A stretch of 64,000 nucleotides of DNA from an uncultured Roseibium sp. (GTDB lineage Bacteria > Pseudomonadota > Alphaproteobacteria > Rhizobiales > Stappiaceae). Position 1 is the first letter of the stretch. Each line of letters begins with the position of its first letter. The notes under the pieces are model-generated. The model ran no database searches, was not told where the DNA came from, and worked only from the letters and a program-made list of their open reading frames with translations. A program made the position numbers and the translations under genes. Location: assembly GCF_947496995.1 (NCBI RefSeq), contig NZ_CANMFD010000001.1, forward strand, positions 1,484,692-1,548,691. Reading direction: 5' to 3'. Shown here one piece after another: positions 43,703 to 52,229 of the stretch.

Positions 43703-44656
43703 TCAGTATCCAAGGTCTTTCTTCATCTCGTAGATGGCCATGTTATCATCTTCGAGAGTGTAGAGTTTGGACTCGGTCTGGATCCACTTCGGCGGGGTTG
43801 TGCCGTCCGCGAGATAGGCTTCGAGCGCATCCAGTGCGGGACCGGCCATGTTCGGGGTCAGCTCGATCGTGGCATTCGCCTCGCCTTTCGACATCGCCAG
43901 ATGAATATCCGGAACGCTGTCGATGGACACGATCTTGATGTCCTCGCCCGGCTTCAGTCCGGCTTCCTTGACGGCCTGGATCGCTCCGACAGCCATGTCG
44001 TCGTTATGGGCGTAGAGTGCACAGATGTTTTCGCCGCCGACAGCTTTCAGGAAGCTCTCCATCACGACCTTGCCCTGGCTGCGGGTAAAGTCGCCTGTCT
44101 GACTGCGGACGATGTTCAGGTTGTCATGACCGGCGATGGCTTCTTCGAAGCCTTTCTTTCTGTCAATCGCCGGTGAAGAACCGGTGGTTCCCTGCAATTC
44201 GACGATGTCGCATTTGGCGCCGGCCGTCTCGTCGACAAGCCATTGTCCGGCAACCCGTCCCTCGTGGACGAGGTCGGAGGTGACGGCAGTCATGTAAAGA
44301 TCATCGGGCGCGTCGATCGTCCGGTCGAGCAGGACCACCGGAATTTCGGCGTCCCTGGCTTCTTCCAGAACATCGTCCCAGCCGGTCGCGACGACAGGGG
44401 CGAGCAGGATGGCATCGACGCCCTGGGCGACGAAGGACCGGATGGCCTTGATCTGGTTTTCCTGTTTCTGCTGGGCATCGGCGAATTTCAGATTGATGCC
44501 CCGCTTTTCCGCTTCCTGCTTGGTCACGGTTGTCTCGGCGGCACGCCAGCCTGATTCAGATCCGATCTGCGAAAAACCGATGGTCAGGTCGGCCGCCATG
44601 GCGGTCATCGGGACGAACGACATCGCCCCGGCAATGAGCATTGCCTTTAATTTCAT
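43703..44656 (-). CDS. YtfQ-like sugar-binding protein (galactofuranose type)
   Basis: The product has 317 residues. The signal peptide MKLKAMLIAGAMSFVPMTAMA is followed by ADLTIGFSQIGSESGWRAAETTVTK, with KFADAQQKQENQIKAIRSFVAQGVDAILLAPVVATGW and NICALYAHNDDMAVGAIQAVKEAGLKPG. These stretches are very close to E. coli YtfQ, the binding protein for D-galactofuranose. It should be secreted and feed the YtfRT-YjfF-like transporter. The ATG at 44656 follows AGGAGACT. Confidence 0.92.
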   Translation of the reverse strand: MKLKAMLIAGAMSFVPMTAMAADLTIGFSQIGSESGWRAAETTVTKQEAEKRGINLKFADAQQKQENQIKAIRSFVAQGVDAILLAPVVATGWDDVLEEARDAEIPVVLLDRTIDAPDDLYMTAVTSDLVHEGRVAGQWLVDETAGAKCDIVELQGTTGSSPAIDRKKGFEEAIAGHDNLNIVRSQTGDFTRSQGKVVMESFLKAVGGENICALYAHNDDMAVGAIQAVKEAGLKPGEDIKIVSIDSVPDIHLAMSKGEANATIELTPNMAGPALDALEAYLADGTTPPKWIQTESKLYTLEDDNMAIYEMKKDLGY

Positions 44657-44695
44657 AGTCTCCTCCACAAGGTAAATTTTCCTCACAAGGTCATT

Positions 44696-44714
44696 AAGTA
44701 ATACTTTATTACTT
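44696..44714. promoter_or_regulatory. 19-bp palindrome upstream of the YtfQ-like operon
   Basis: AAGTAATACTTTATTACTT has two perfect 8-bp arms around CTT. Its centre is about 50 bp before the ytfQ-like ATG, in an AT-rich patch. The operon encodes a FadR-type GntR protein at its 3' end, which is the most likely ligand. Confidence 0.62.
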
Positions 44715-44837
44715 TTGTAAAGCGAGACGGTTTGTTCGCGTGAGAGAAATAGCCTAACCATCAGATAAGTAACGTGAAATATGTGAAGTTTGCCATCGGG
44801 GAACAGTGACGTTCCGGGCAGGCGACCCGTTCCGGAC

Positions 44838-44871
44838 ACAAAAAAGCCCGGGCAAGGGATGCCCGGGCTGT
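44838..44871 (-). terminator. Rho-independent terminator of the LacI-controlled operon
   Basis: On the minus strand a 10-bp GC stem (arms 44845-44854 and 44860-44869, AGCCCGGGCA / TGCCCGGGCT) is followed by a run of six T. It lies 22 bp after the stop of the Gfo/Idh gene at 44891. Confidence 0.9.
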
Positions 44872-44890
44872 CTGTGGAATGACAGGCAAT

Positions 44891-46051
44891 CTAGCCGTTC
44901 AGTTTCACCCATGCGGCGTTTCTGGTCGAAGAGCGGACGCAGGCGTCGATGAACTGCTCGCCCGCCAGACCGTCGTCAATGCCGGGCACCAGCGTGGCGG
45001 TGGACTTGCCGTCCTGATGCGCCCGGATGGCGTCGGCTGCTTCAGTGTAGAGATTGGCGAAGCCTTCCAGATAGCCTTCCGGATGGCCCGGCGGAACACG
45101 GGTGGTCGGGGCCAGCGAGGCGGACATGCCGGCCCCGCCGCGGGTGAGCAGTCTCTGCGGTTCGCCGAGAGGGGTGAACTGCAGATAGTTCGGATCCTCC
45201 TGGTGCCATTCCAGCCCGCCCTTGTCGCCATAGACCCGGATCTTGAGACTGTTCTCGTTGCCGGGGGCCACCTGCGAACACCACAACATGCCCCGCGCGC
45301 CGCCGTCGAACCGCAGCATGACGTGCGCGTTGTCGTCGACCTTGCGGCCCGGCACGAAGGACTGCAGATCGGCCGCAAGGCTTTCGGCGGTAAGCCCGGT
45401 GATGAAGCAGGCCAGATTGAAGGCATGCGTGCCGATGTCGCCTGTCGATCCGCCAATCCCGGAGCGGGCCGGATCCGTGCGCCAGTCGGCCTGCTTGTTG
45501 TGCACGTCGGTCGACAGCCAATCCTGGGCATATTCGACCTGCACAACGCGCAGGGTGCCGAGATCGCCATTGTTGACCAGTTCCCGAGCCTGGCGGACCA
45601 TCGGATAGCCGGTGTAATTGTGGGTCAGGAAGAAAAGGGCATCGGAGCTTTTCGCCGCCTTGGCGAGCTTCTTGGCATCGGGCAACGTCGAGGTTAGCGG
45701 CTTGTCGCAGATCACATGGATCCCGCGCTTCAGGAATTCCTTCGCCACCGGATAATGCATGTGGTTGGGTGTGACGATGGCGACCGCCTCGATACCGTCT
45801 TTCAACCGGGCCTCGCGCTTTGCCATGTCGAGGAAGCAATCGTAAATCCGGTCTTCCTTCAGGCCGAGCACCCGTCCGGACTCCTGCGCCTTCTCCGGGG
45901 TCGAGGACAGTGCTCCCGCGACCAGTTCATACCGCCCGTCGATGCGGGAGGCGATCCGGTGAACCGCGCCGATAAAGGCGTCCTTGCCACCGCCGACCAT
46001 GCCCAGCCGGATCGGGCGGGTCTGCGGGTTATCCTTGCCTTCAATCGCCAT
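44891..46051 (-). CDS. Gfo/Idh/MocA family oxidoreductase
   Basis: The product has 386 residues. The N-terminal Rossmann fold reads IRLGMVGGGKDAFIGAVHR, the EKP-equivalent motif is HVICDKPLTSTL, and GIGGSTGDIGTHAFNLACFITG contains the catalytic D/H pair. It is a sugar or polyol dehydrogenase of unknown substrate. It is the last gene of the operon with the CUT2 transporter and TIM-barrel isomerase, a grouping typical of inositol- or pyranoside-like catabolism. Confidence 0.87.
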   Translation of the reverse strand: MAIEGKDNPQTRPIRLGMVGGGKDAFIGAVHRIASRIDGRYELVAGALSSTPEKAQESGRVLGLKEDRIYDCFLDMAKREARLKDGIEAVAIVTPNHMHYPVAKEFLKRGIHVICDKPLTSTLPDAKKLAKAAKSSDALFFLTHNYTGYPMVRQARELVNNGDLGTLRVVQVEYAQDWLSTDVHNKQADWRTDPARSGIGGSTGDIGTHAFNLACFITGLTAESLAADLQSFVPGRKVDDNAHVMLRFDGGARGMLWCSQVAPGNENSLKIRVYGDKGGLEWHQEDPNYLQFTPLGEPQRLLTRGGAGMSASLAPTTRVPPGHPEGYLEGFANLYTEAADAIRAHQDGKSTATLVPGIDDGLAGEQFIDACVRSSTRNAAWVKLNG

Positions 46052-46205
46052 ATTGCTCCTCCTGTTTCGTCTTCCCGGCTATAGCGCCGGGTTATTCAGC
46101 CGTTCTTGTGTCTTCATGCTGCCCGCATCCCTCGGGACGGACCTGGTGGTCTTTCCGGAGATGAGGTTCTCGAGTGACTTGCTTGCAGCAACTCGACTTC
46201 AGCAT

Positions 46206-47261
46206 TTAACCGATGCCGAGCATCTTGCGGTTGGCTGCCTCATCAGTACCGCCACCGGCAAAATCATCAAAGGCTTTTTCGGTTACGCGGATGATGTGGT
46301 CGCGGACGAACTGCGCCCCTTCGCGGGCTCCGTCCTCCGGATGTTTCAGGCAGCATTCCCATTCTACGACAGCCCAGCCGTCGAAATCTATGGCAGCCAT
46401 CTTCGAGAAAACGGCGCCGAAATCGACCTGTCCGTCCCCGAGTGAGCGGAACCGTCCGGCGCGCTCCACCCAGGGCTGGTACCCGCCATAGACACCCTGG
46501 CGCCCGGTCGGATTGAACTCCGCGTCCTTGACGTGGAACATGCCGATCCGCTCGCTGTAGATGTCGATGTTGTCCAGATAATCCAGACACTGCAGCACGT
46601 AATGGGAGGGATCGTAGAGCATCTTGCAGCGGCCGTGCCCGTTCACACGCTCAAGAAACATCTCGAAGGTGATGCCGTCGTGCAGGTCTTCGCCCGGGTG
46701 AATTTCATAGCAGACATCGACACCCATTTCGTCCGCATAGTCGAGGATCGGCCGCCAGCGCCGGGCGAGCTCGTCGAATGCCGTCTCGACAAGCCCGGCG
46801 GGACGTTGCGGCCAAGGGTAGATGTATGGCCAGGCGAGTGCGCCGGAAAAGGTGGCGTGCGCTGAAATGCCGAGATTTCGGCTCGCCGCAAGAGCAAGTT
46901 TCACCTGATCCACCGCCCAGGCCTGCCGCGCCGACGGATTGCCGCGGACTTCCGGAACAGCGAAGCCGTCGAAAGCCGTGTCATACGCCGGATGAACCGC
47001 GACCAGCTGGCCCTGAAGATGGGTGGACAGCTCGGTGATCTCGATGCCGTTGTCGCGGGCGGTTCCAACCAGTTCGTCGCAATAGGTCTTGGAACTGGCG
47101 GCTTTTTCCAGGTCGATCAGCCGGCCGTCCCAGCTGGGAATCTGGACGCCGATGTAGCCACAGTCCGCGGCCCATCTTGTGATCGAGTTCCAGGAATTGA
47201 ACGGCGCGTCGTCCCCTGCAAACTGGGCAAGAAACAACGCAGGGCCTTTTATCGTCTTCAT
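46206..47261 (-). CDS. Sugar phosphate isomerase/epimerase-like TIM barrel protein
   Basis: The product has 351 residues and a xylose isomerase-like fold with metal-ligand regions VDVCYEIHPGEDLHDG, KMLYDPSHYVLQ, MFHVKDAEF and the C-terminal AVVEWECCLKHPEDG. Such proteins isomerise or epimerise keto-sugars or act on keto-inositols. The ATG at 47261 has an AGGAGG ribosome site 6 nt upstream. The gene follows the binding-protein gene after a terminator-like hairpin. Confidence 0.85.
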   Translation of the reverse strand: MKTIKGPALFLAQFAGDDAPFNSWNSITRWAADCGYIGVQIPSWDGRLIDLEKAASSKTYCDELVGTARDNGIEITELSTHLQGQLVAVHPAYDTAFDGFAVPEVRGNPSARQAWAVDQVKLALAASRNLGISAHATFSGALAWPYIYPWPQRPAGLVETAFDELARRWRPILDYADEMGVDVCYEIHPGEDLHDGITFEMFLERVNGHGRCKMLYDPSHYVLQCLDYLDNIDIYSERIGMFHVKDAEFNPTGRQGVYGGYQPWVERAGRFRSLGDGQVDFGAVFSKMAAIDFDGWAVVEWECCLKHPEDGAREGAQFVRDHIIRVTEKAFDDFAGGGTDEAANRKMLGIG

Positions 47262-47303
47262 GATTGCCTCCTGGAGATGGGAATTGGAAATCGGGAAATT
47301 CGG

Positions 47304-47340
47304 GAAAAAGAGCCGGAACCCCATCGCGAAAGGTCCCGGC
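47304..47340 (-). terminator. Terminator/attenuator between the binding-protein and isomerase genes
   Basis: On the minus strand a 9-bp stem (8 of 9 pairs, arms 47332-47340 and 47312-47320) is followed by TCTTTTTC. It lies within the transporter-enzyme operon, so partial read-through would set enzyme levels below those of the binding protein. Confidence 0.6.
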
Positions 47341-47358
47341 CCGTTACTCTCCGGTGCC

Positions 47359-48315
47359 TTAGAACGGCGAATCCGGGAAGTAATAGTTTGCTGCGTTCTC
47401 GGGCGTGATCAACGTCGCGCCGAGGATGTAGCGGCCCGCGACCGGTCCGTTCGACTTGAAGGCCGCGACGGTTGCATCCATCGCGGTGGCGATCATCGCG
47501 GGCGGGTAGAGAACATCGACCGGGATCAACGTGTCGCCGTCCATGATGCTCTTGATGGTTTCCTTCATGCCGGCACCGCCGACGACAAACATGCCGTCAC
47601 CGTCACGGCCTGCCTGTTTCAGGGCAGCGACCACGCCGATGGCGATGTCGTCATCCTGTGCCCAGACCGCGTCGATGTCCGGGAAACGGGACAGGAAATC
47701 CTGCATGACTTCGAAGCCGTCGTCGCGGTTCCAGTTGGCATGCTTGTGGTCGAGCACATTGATGCCGGCCCCTTCGATCTCTTCCATGAACGCGTCGAAA
47801 CGTTCATTGTCGATCACGGTCGGAATGCCGCGCAGGATAACGATGTTGTCGCCATCCTTCAGACGGGTCTTCATGTACTGGGCGGAGACCCGTCCCAGTT
47901 CCGGATTGTTGCCGGCGACATAAAGGTCCTCGATGCCCGGCTGGCTGAGGCCGCGGTCCACCACGGTGATCCAGGCACCGGATTTCTTGACGTTGAGCAC
48001 CGGGTCGGTGAGCGGCTCGGATTCGAACGGCAGCACAACCAGCGCGTCGATCTGATGGACCGAGACAAGATCTTCCAGCGCGCTGGCCTGCGCACCCGGA
48101 TCCGGTGAATTGACCAGGATCAGGTCCACATCCGGATAAAGCTCTTCCAGACGCTTTTCAGCCTGCTCCGCGTGCCAGTTCATGCCGGCCGCCCACGCAT
48201 GGGTCGGGGTCGGATAGCTGACGCCGATCTTGATGGTGTCCTGTGCGACCGCGGATCCGGCAAATGCCAGTGCCCCGGTCACGGCCATCATGCCTAAAGT
48301 TTTCCTCATGAGCAT
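47359..48315 (-). CDS. CUT2 sugar ABC transporter substrate-binding protein
   Basis: The 318-residue exported protein has a signal peptide (MLMRKTLGMMAVTGALAFAGSAVA, then QDT). The RbsB-like fold begins with IKIGVSYPTPTHAWAAGMNWHAEQAEKRLEE and contains DALVVLPFESEPLTDPVLNVKKSGAWITVVDRG and AVWAQDDDIAIGVVAALKQAG. The ligand is unknown and could be a polyol, inositol or modified hexose. ATG 48315 is chosen because GGAGG lies 5 nt before it. Confidence 0.88.
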   Translation of the reverse strand: MLMRKTLGMMAVTGALAFAGSAVAQDTIKIGVSYPTPTHAWAAGMNWHAEQAEKRLEELYPDVDLILVNSPDPGAQASALEDLVSVHQIDALVVLPFESEPLTDPVLNVKKSGAWITVVDRGLSQPGIEDLYVAGNNPELGRVSAQYMKTRLKDGDNIVILRGIPTVIDNERFDAFMEEIEGAGINVLDHKHANWNRDDGFEVMQDFLSRFPDIDAVWAQDDDIAIGVVAALKQAGRDGDGMFVVGGAGMKETIKSIMDGDTLIPVDVLYPPAMIATAMDATVAAFKSNGPVAGRYILGATLITPENAANYYFPDSPF

Positions 48316-48418
48316 TGTTTCCTCCTCCAATACTGGTGATCTGGACGCACCTCTCCCGTCCGGTGCGAACCGTTCTTCTTGAATTTGGGGACGGGTCCCG
48401 ATCTCTATGGGTTGCGTG

Positions 48419-49441
48419 TTACGACTTTTTGCTCTTGCCGAGCTTCCAGTCGCTGCGCTGTAAAAAAACCGCAACGATAATGATCAGACCCTGCATGGTG
48501 CCATTCAGGTAATTTGAGATCATATCGGTGAAGTTCAAAATGTTGCCGATGGTCGTCAGGATCAGGGCGCCGAGTATGGTGCCGCCGATCCGTCCGTAAC
48601 CGCCCTTGAGCACGGTGCCGCCGATGATGACCGCGGCAATCGCCTCCAGTTCCCAGAGCACGCCGGTCGAGGCGGATGCGGAGCCGAGGCGTGGAACATA
48701 GATGATCGTGGCGAACGAGACGCACAGTCCCTGGATGATGTAGGTGAGCGTTTTGACCCGGTCGACATTGATGGCCGAGTATTTCGCCACCGCCTCGTTC
48801 GAACCGATCGCCGTGCAATAGCGTCCGAACGCCGTCCTGTTGAGCAGCAGCCAGCCGCAGATAGCGACCGCGATAAACACCCAGACAGGGAAGGGGAGGC
48901 CGAGAAAACTGTCGTAATAGACGGGCCGGTACGTGCCGCGCACCTCGAAGTTCAGCGAAAGCGTGCCGCCATCGGCGAAGTAAGTCACCAGCGAGCGGTA
49001 GATCCCCATGGTTCCCAGGGTGACGATGAAGGCCTCGATCTTGCCCTTCGTCGTCAGTGCGCCGTTGACCCAGCCTGCGCCGATGCCAAGGATGATGGCA
49101 ACGCCGCAGCCCAGCAGCACGGTGGGAACACCGCTGCCGAGCGTTTCCACCGCATTGTCCATGACGATGATCATGACGCCGGCGATGGCGGCTGCCATCG
49201 AGCCGACCGAAAGATCGATACCGCCCGCGGTGATCACGAAAGTCGCGCCGACGGCGATGATGCCGATGAAGGCAGAGCGGGTCAGAAGATTGGTGAGGTT
49301 GCCCTCGCTGATGAAGGCCGGGTTCAGCAGAAACCCGATGATGCACAGCAGCAGCAATGCAATCGCCGGACCGAGCGTCTTCAGATCGATGGAGACCCGT
49401 CTGGGGCTCTTGCCGGCCATGCCCTCGGATGCACGCGTCAT
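48419..49441 (-). CDS. CUT2 sugar ABC transporter permease
   Basis: The 340-residue membrane protein has ITAGGIDLSVGSMAAAIAGVMIIV, FIVTLGTMGIYRSLVTYFADGGTL and LWELEAIAAVIIGGTVLKGGYGRIGG, the RbsC-type pattern. The start is taken at MTRASEG, 2 bp after the ATPase stop. A basic tail RSDWKLGKSKKS ends the protein. Confidence 0.9.
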   Translation of the reverse strand: MTRASEGMAGKSPRRVSIDLKTLGPAIALLLLCIIGFLLNPAFISEGNLTNLLTRSAFIGIIAVGATFVITAGGIDLSVGSMAAAIAGVMIIVMDNAVETLGSGVPTVLLGCGVAIILGIGAGWVNGALTTKGKIEAFIVTLGTMGIYRSLVTYFADGGTLSLNFEVRGTYRPVYYDSFLGLPFPVWVFIAVAICGWLLLNRTAFGRYCTAIGSNEAVAKYSAINVDRVKTLTYIIQGLCVSFATIIYVPRLGSASASTGVLWELEAIAAVIIGGTVLKGGYGRIGGTILGALILTTIGNILNFTDMISNYLNGTMQGLIIIVAVFLQRSDWKLGKSKKS

Positions 49442-49443
49442 GG

Positions 49444-50967
49444 TCAATGGAGTTCCTCTCGCTTCAGCCCTGCGGCATAGCGCATGATTTCGTTTTCGTT
49501 GATGTGATCGCCCGTCAGCACACCGGTGATATGGCCTTCGCGCATCACGATGACCCGGTGGCAGATGCCGATGATCTCCGGCATCTCCGAGGAGATCACG
49601 ACAACGGAAACGCCTTCGGCGGCAAGCGCGGCGATGAAATGATAGATCTGTTGCTTGGTGCCCACGTCGATGCCGCGGGTCGGCTCGTCGATAATGACGA
49701 TTTTCGGATCGCACTCCATGATCTTGGCAAGCAGAAGTTTTTGCTGGTTGCCGCCGGAGAGCTTGCCGACCGTGATTTCCGGATCGAGGGTGCGCACGTC
49801 GAAACGGCGGATCGCGCGCTGTAGCGCGTCTTCTTCCGCCTTCCGGTCTATCGTGAAATTCTTCACGAACTTCGGCAATGCGAACAGGGTCAGGTTCGGC
49901 TGCATCTTCTTGTTGAGCAGCAGTCCTTTTTCTTTCCTGTCCTTGGTGAGATACGCAAGACCTGCGTTTCTCGCTTCCGCAACCGTCATGGGGCCAACGT
50001 CGCGGCCGAAAAGTCTGATTGTGCCGCTCTCCATGGGAGCGAGGCCGCAGATGGCCTCGAATACGGCGGTTCTGCCGGCGCCGATCAGGCCGGAAAATCC
50101 GAGAATTTCGCCCTTGCGCAGGCTGAAGCTGACGTTGTCGACATCGGCGGTGCAAAGACGATCGACCGCCAGCACGACTTCCGCATCGACATCGGCCTCC
50201 TGCATGGGCGGATAGAGATCGGAGAGTTCCCGCCCGACCATCATCTGCGCCATCATGTCCGGCGTCAGGTCCTGCGAGGAGCGGGTGTCGATCCACTGGC
50301 CATCGCGCAGGATAGTCACCCGGTCGGCAATCGCCTTCACCTCGTTGAGCTTGTGCGACACGAAGACGATGCCGACGCCACTGTTTTTCAGCTTTTCCAC
50401 CTGCCGGTAGAACACCAGGGTCTCTTCTTCGGTCAGAACCGCGGTCGGCTCGTCCATGATCAGGATCCGGGCGTTGCGGCTCACGGCCTTGACGATTTCG
50501 ACCATCTGCTTCTGGGCAATCGTCAGGCTGGAAATCCGGTCCGTCGGAAGAATGTCGAGGCCGATTTCATCCAGGTGTTTCTGGACGGCTGCCCGCATGG
50601 CAGCCCGGTCCAGAAAACCGTTTTTCTTCAACTCCCGGCCGAGAAAGACATTTTCCTCCACGGTCAGCTGTTCGGCAAGATTGAGTTCCTGGTGGATCAG
50701 CACCACGCCGAGTTTCTCCGCCGCGCCGTTCGGGGGGAGGGCGGCCGGTTTGCCGTCAAGCCGGATCTGGCCGGAGGTCGGGTCGTGAAACCCGGAAAGA
50801 ATTTTCATCAGGGTGGATTTGCCGGCGCCGTTTTCTCCGATCAGCGCATGGACCTCACCGGGACGTACATCCATGCTGACACTGAACAGCACGGGAACCG
50901 GCCCGAAAGATTTGCTGATGTTTACAGCTTCGATGATCGCCGCCGGAGCGGACGTTTCAGCGTGCAT
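49444..50967 (-). CDS. CUT2 sugar ABC transporter ATPase
   Basis: The 507-residue protein has two ABC domains: [34 protein letters not shown] and LIMDEPTAVLT in the first; [27 protein letters not shown] and [19 protein letters not shown] in the second. It is the first gene of the operon and is divergent from lacI-type gene 51170. The ATG at 50967 lies 8 nt after GGGAGG. Confidence 0.92.
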   Translation of the reverse strand: MHAETSAPAAIIEAVNISKSFGPVPVLFSVSMDVRPGEVHALIGENGAGKSTLMKILSGFHDPTSGQIRLDGKPAALPPNGAAEKLGVVLIHQELNLAEQLTVEENVFLGRELKKNGFLDRAAMRAAVQKHLDEIGLDILPTDRISSLTIAQKQMVEIVKAVSRNARILIMDEPTAVLTEEETLVFYRQVEKLKNSGVGIVFVSHKLNEVKAIADRVTILRDGQWIDTRSSQDLTPDMMAQMMVGRELSDLYPPMQEADVDAEVVLAVDRLCTADVDNVSFSLRKGEILGFSGLIGAGRTAVFEAICGLAPMESGTIRLFGRDVGPMTVAEARNAGLAYLTKDRKEKGLLLNKKMQPNLTLFALPKFVKNFTIDRKAEEDALQRAIRRFDVRTLDPEITVGKLSGGNQQKLLLAKIMECDPKIVIIDEPTRGIDVGTKQQIYHFIAALAAEGVSVVVISSEMPEIIGICHRVIVMREGHITGVLTGDHINENEIMRYAAGLKREELH

Positions 50968-51021
50968 GCATGTTTCCTCCCAAGCGCCGTTGCCCTCTTC
51001 CACAATGGCGCCACAGTCAAA

Positions 51022-51080
51022 ATGTAAACGTTTTCATAAGGCGTGTAAACCTTTACATTGACGAATGTAAACCTTTTCAT
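51022..51080. promoter_or_regulatory. Three phased LacI-type operators
   Basis: Three near-identical 16-mers occur: ATGTAAACGTTTTCAT (51022-51037), GTGTAAACCTTTACAT (51043-51058) and ATGTAAACCTTTTCAT (51065-51080). They start 21 and 22 bp apart, two turns of DNA. Each is an inverted repeat of the GTAAAC/GTTTAC kind usual for LacI proteins. They fill the region between the ATPase and LacI genes. Confidence 0.82.
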
Positions 51081-51169
51081 GAAACACATTAGGCGGTATA
51101 CAGCTTAGACAGTGTTGAAAATCATGCACTTAAATGACGCCCGCACCGCAGCATGGGCGAGGGTGGATT

Positions 51170-52204
51170 ATGGGTGAACCGGCAGACCGTCCGGCGACAA
51201 TTGAAGATGTTGCAAAGCTTGCGGGCGTGTCCATCGCCACAGTCAGCCGGGCCTTGCGTTCGCCGGAAAAGGTTGCCGAAAGCACCCGCAAGAAAGTCAC
51301 CGCCGCAATTGCCCGCACCGGCTACACTGCCAATGCCATGGCGCAGAACCTGCGCATGCAGCGCTCGCAGATGGTTCTGGTGCTGGCGTCCTCGATTGCC
51401 GATCCGAACTTTGCCGGTATCCTGACAGGGCTTGAAAAAGCCGCCAACGACAGGGGCTACGGTGTCCTGATCGGCAATACAGAGGGAACGACGGGTCTGG
51501 AGCAGAACTACCTGCGCTTCCTGTCGACCGGTATGGCCGACGGCCTGGTGCTGCTGACCGGGCACATTCCCGTGGCCGGTGAGCCGCAGGCACCGCTGGC
51601 GACCCTGCCGCCCATCGTGGCGACGGAACGGCCTGTCGCCAATGCGGAGATCAGTTATGTCGGCGTCGACGATGTCGCTGCCTCCAAGGTCGCGACCGAA
51701 TACCTGATTTCCCTCGGTCACAGAAAGATCACCTACATATCTGGCGGACCGGCGGACATCCGCAGCGACCTGCGTCATGCCGGTTACCGCAAGGGCCTCG
51801 GGGAATCGCCGGAACGGCTGCGCGACTGGAGAGTCGAGGGTGACGGCTCCAGCGAGAGCGGCCGCGCGGCGGTCGAACGGCTCTTCATCAAGGACGACCT
51901 GCCGACTGCCTTTTTCTGTTTCAACGACAACACCGCCATCGGGGTGATCTCCGCCCTGCAACTGCGTGGGTATCGGGTGCCGGAGGACTTTTCGGTGCTC
52001 GGCTTTGACGACATTCCCTTTGCCAACAACTTCACACCCGGCCTCACCACCATCCGCCAGCCCCGCCATCACATCGGCGAAAAGGCGATGAACATCCTTC
52101 TCGACCGTCTGGCGAACCGGTCTCTTTCCACGCAAACGCTGCTGCTGCACGGCGACCTCATCGTGCGCGAGAGCTGCTCCGGCGTTTCGCGCAAATCGCA
52201 GTAG
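51170..52204 (+). CDS. LacI-family transcriptional regulator
   Basis: The 344-residue protein has the LacI HTH (PATIEDVAKLAGVSIATVSRALRSPEKVAESTRKKVTAAIARTGYTANAMAQNLR) including the hinge helix, and a C-terminal periplasmic-binding-like domain with FFCFNDNTAIGVISALQLRGYRVPEDFSVLGFDDIPFANNFTPGLTTIRQP. It should regulate the divergent transporter operon and itself through the three phased operators. The ATG at 51170 follows GAGGGTGG. Confidence 0.93.
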   Translation: MGEPADRPATIEDVAKLAGVSIATVSRALRSPEKVAESTRKKVTAAIARTGYTANAMAQNLRMQRSQMVLVLASSIADPNFAGILTGLEKAANDRGYGVLIGNTEGTTGLEQNYLRFLSTGMADGLVLLTGHIPVAGEPQAPLATLPPIVATERPVANAEISYVGVDDVAASKVATEYLISLGHRKITYISGGPADIRSDLRHAGYRKGLGESPERLRDWRVEGDGSSESGRAAVERLFIKDDLPTAFFCFNDNTAIGVISALQLRGYRVPEDFSVLGFDDIPFANNFTPGLTTIRQPRHHIGEKAMNILLDRLANRSLSTQTLLLHGDLIVRESCSGVSRKSQ

Positions 52205-52229
52205 TCTTCCGGTAAGCTCCGTCTGTTCC

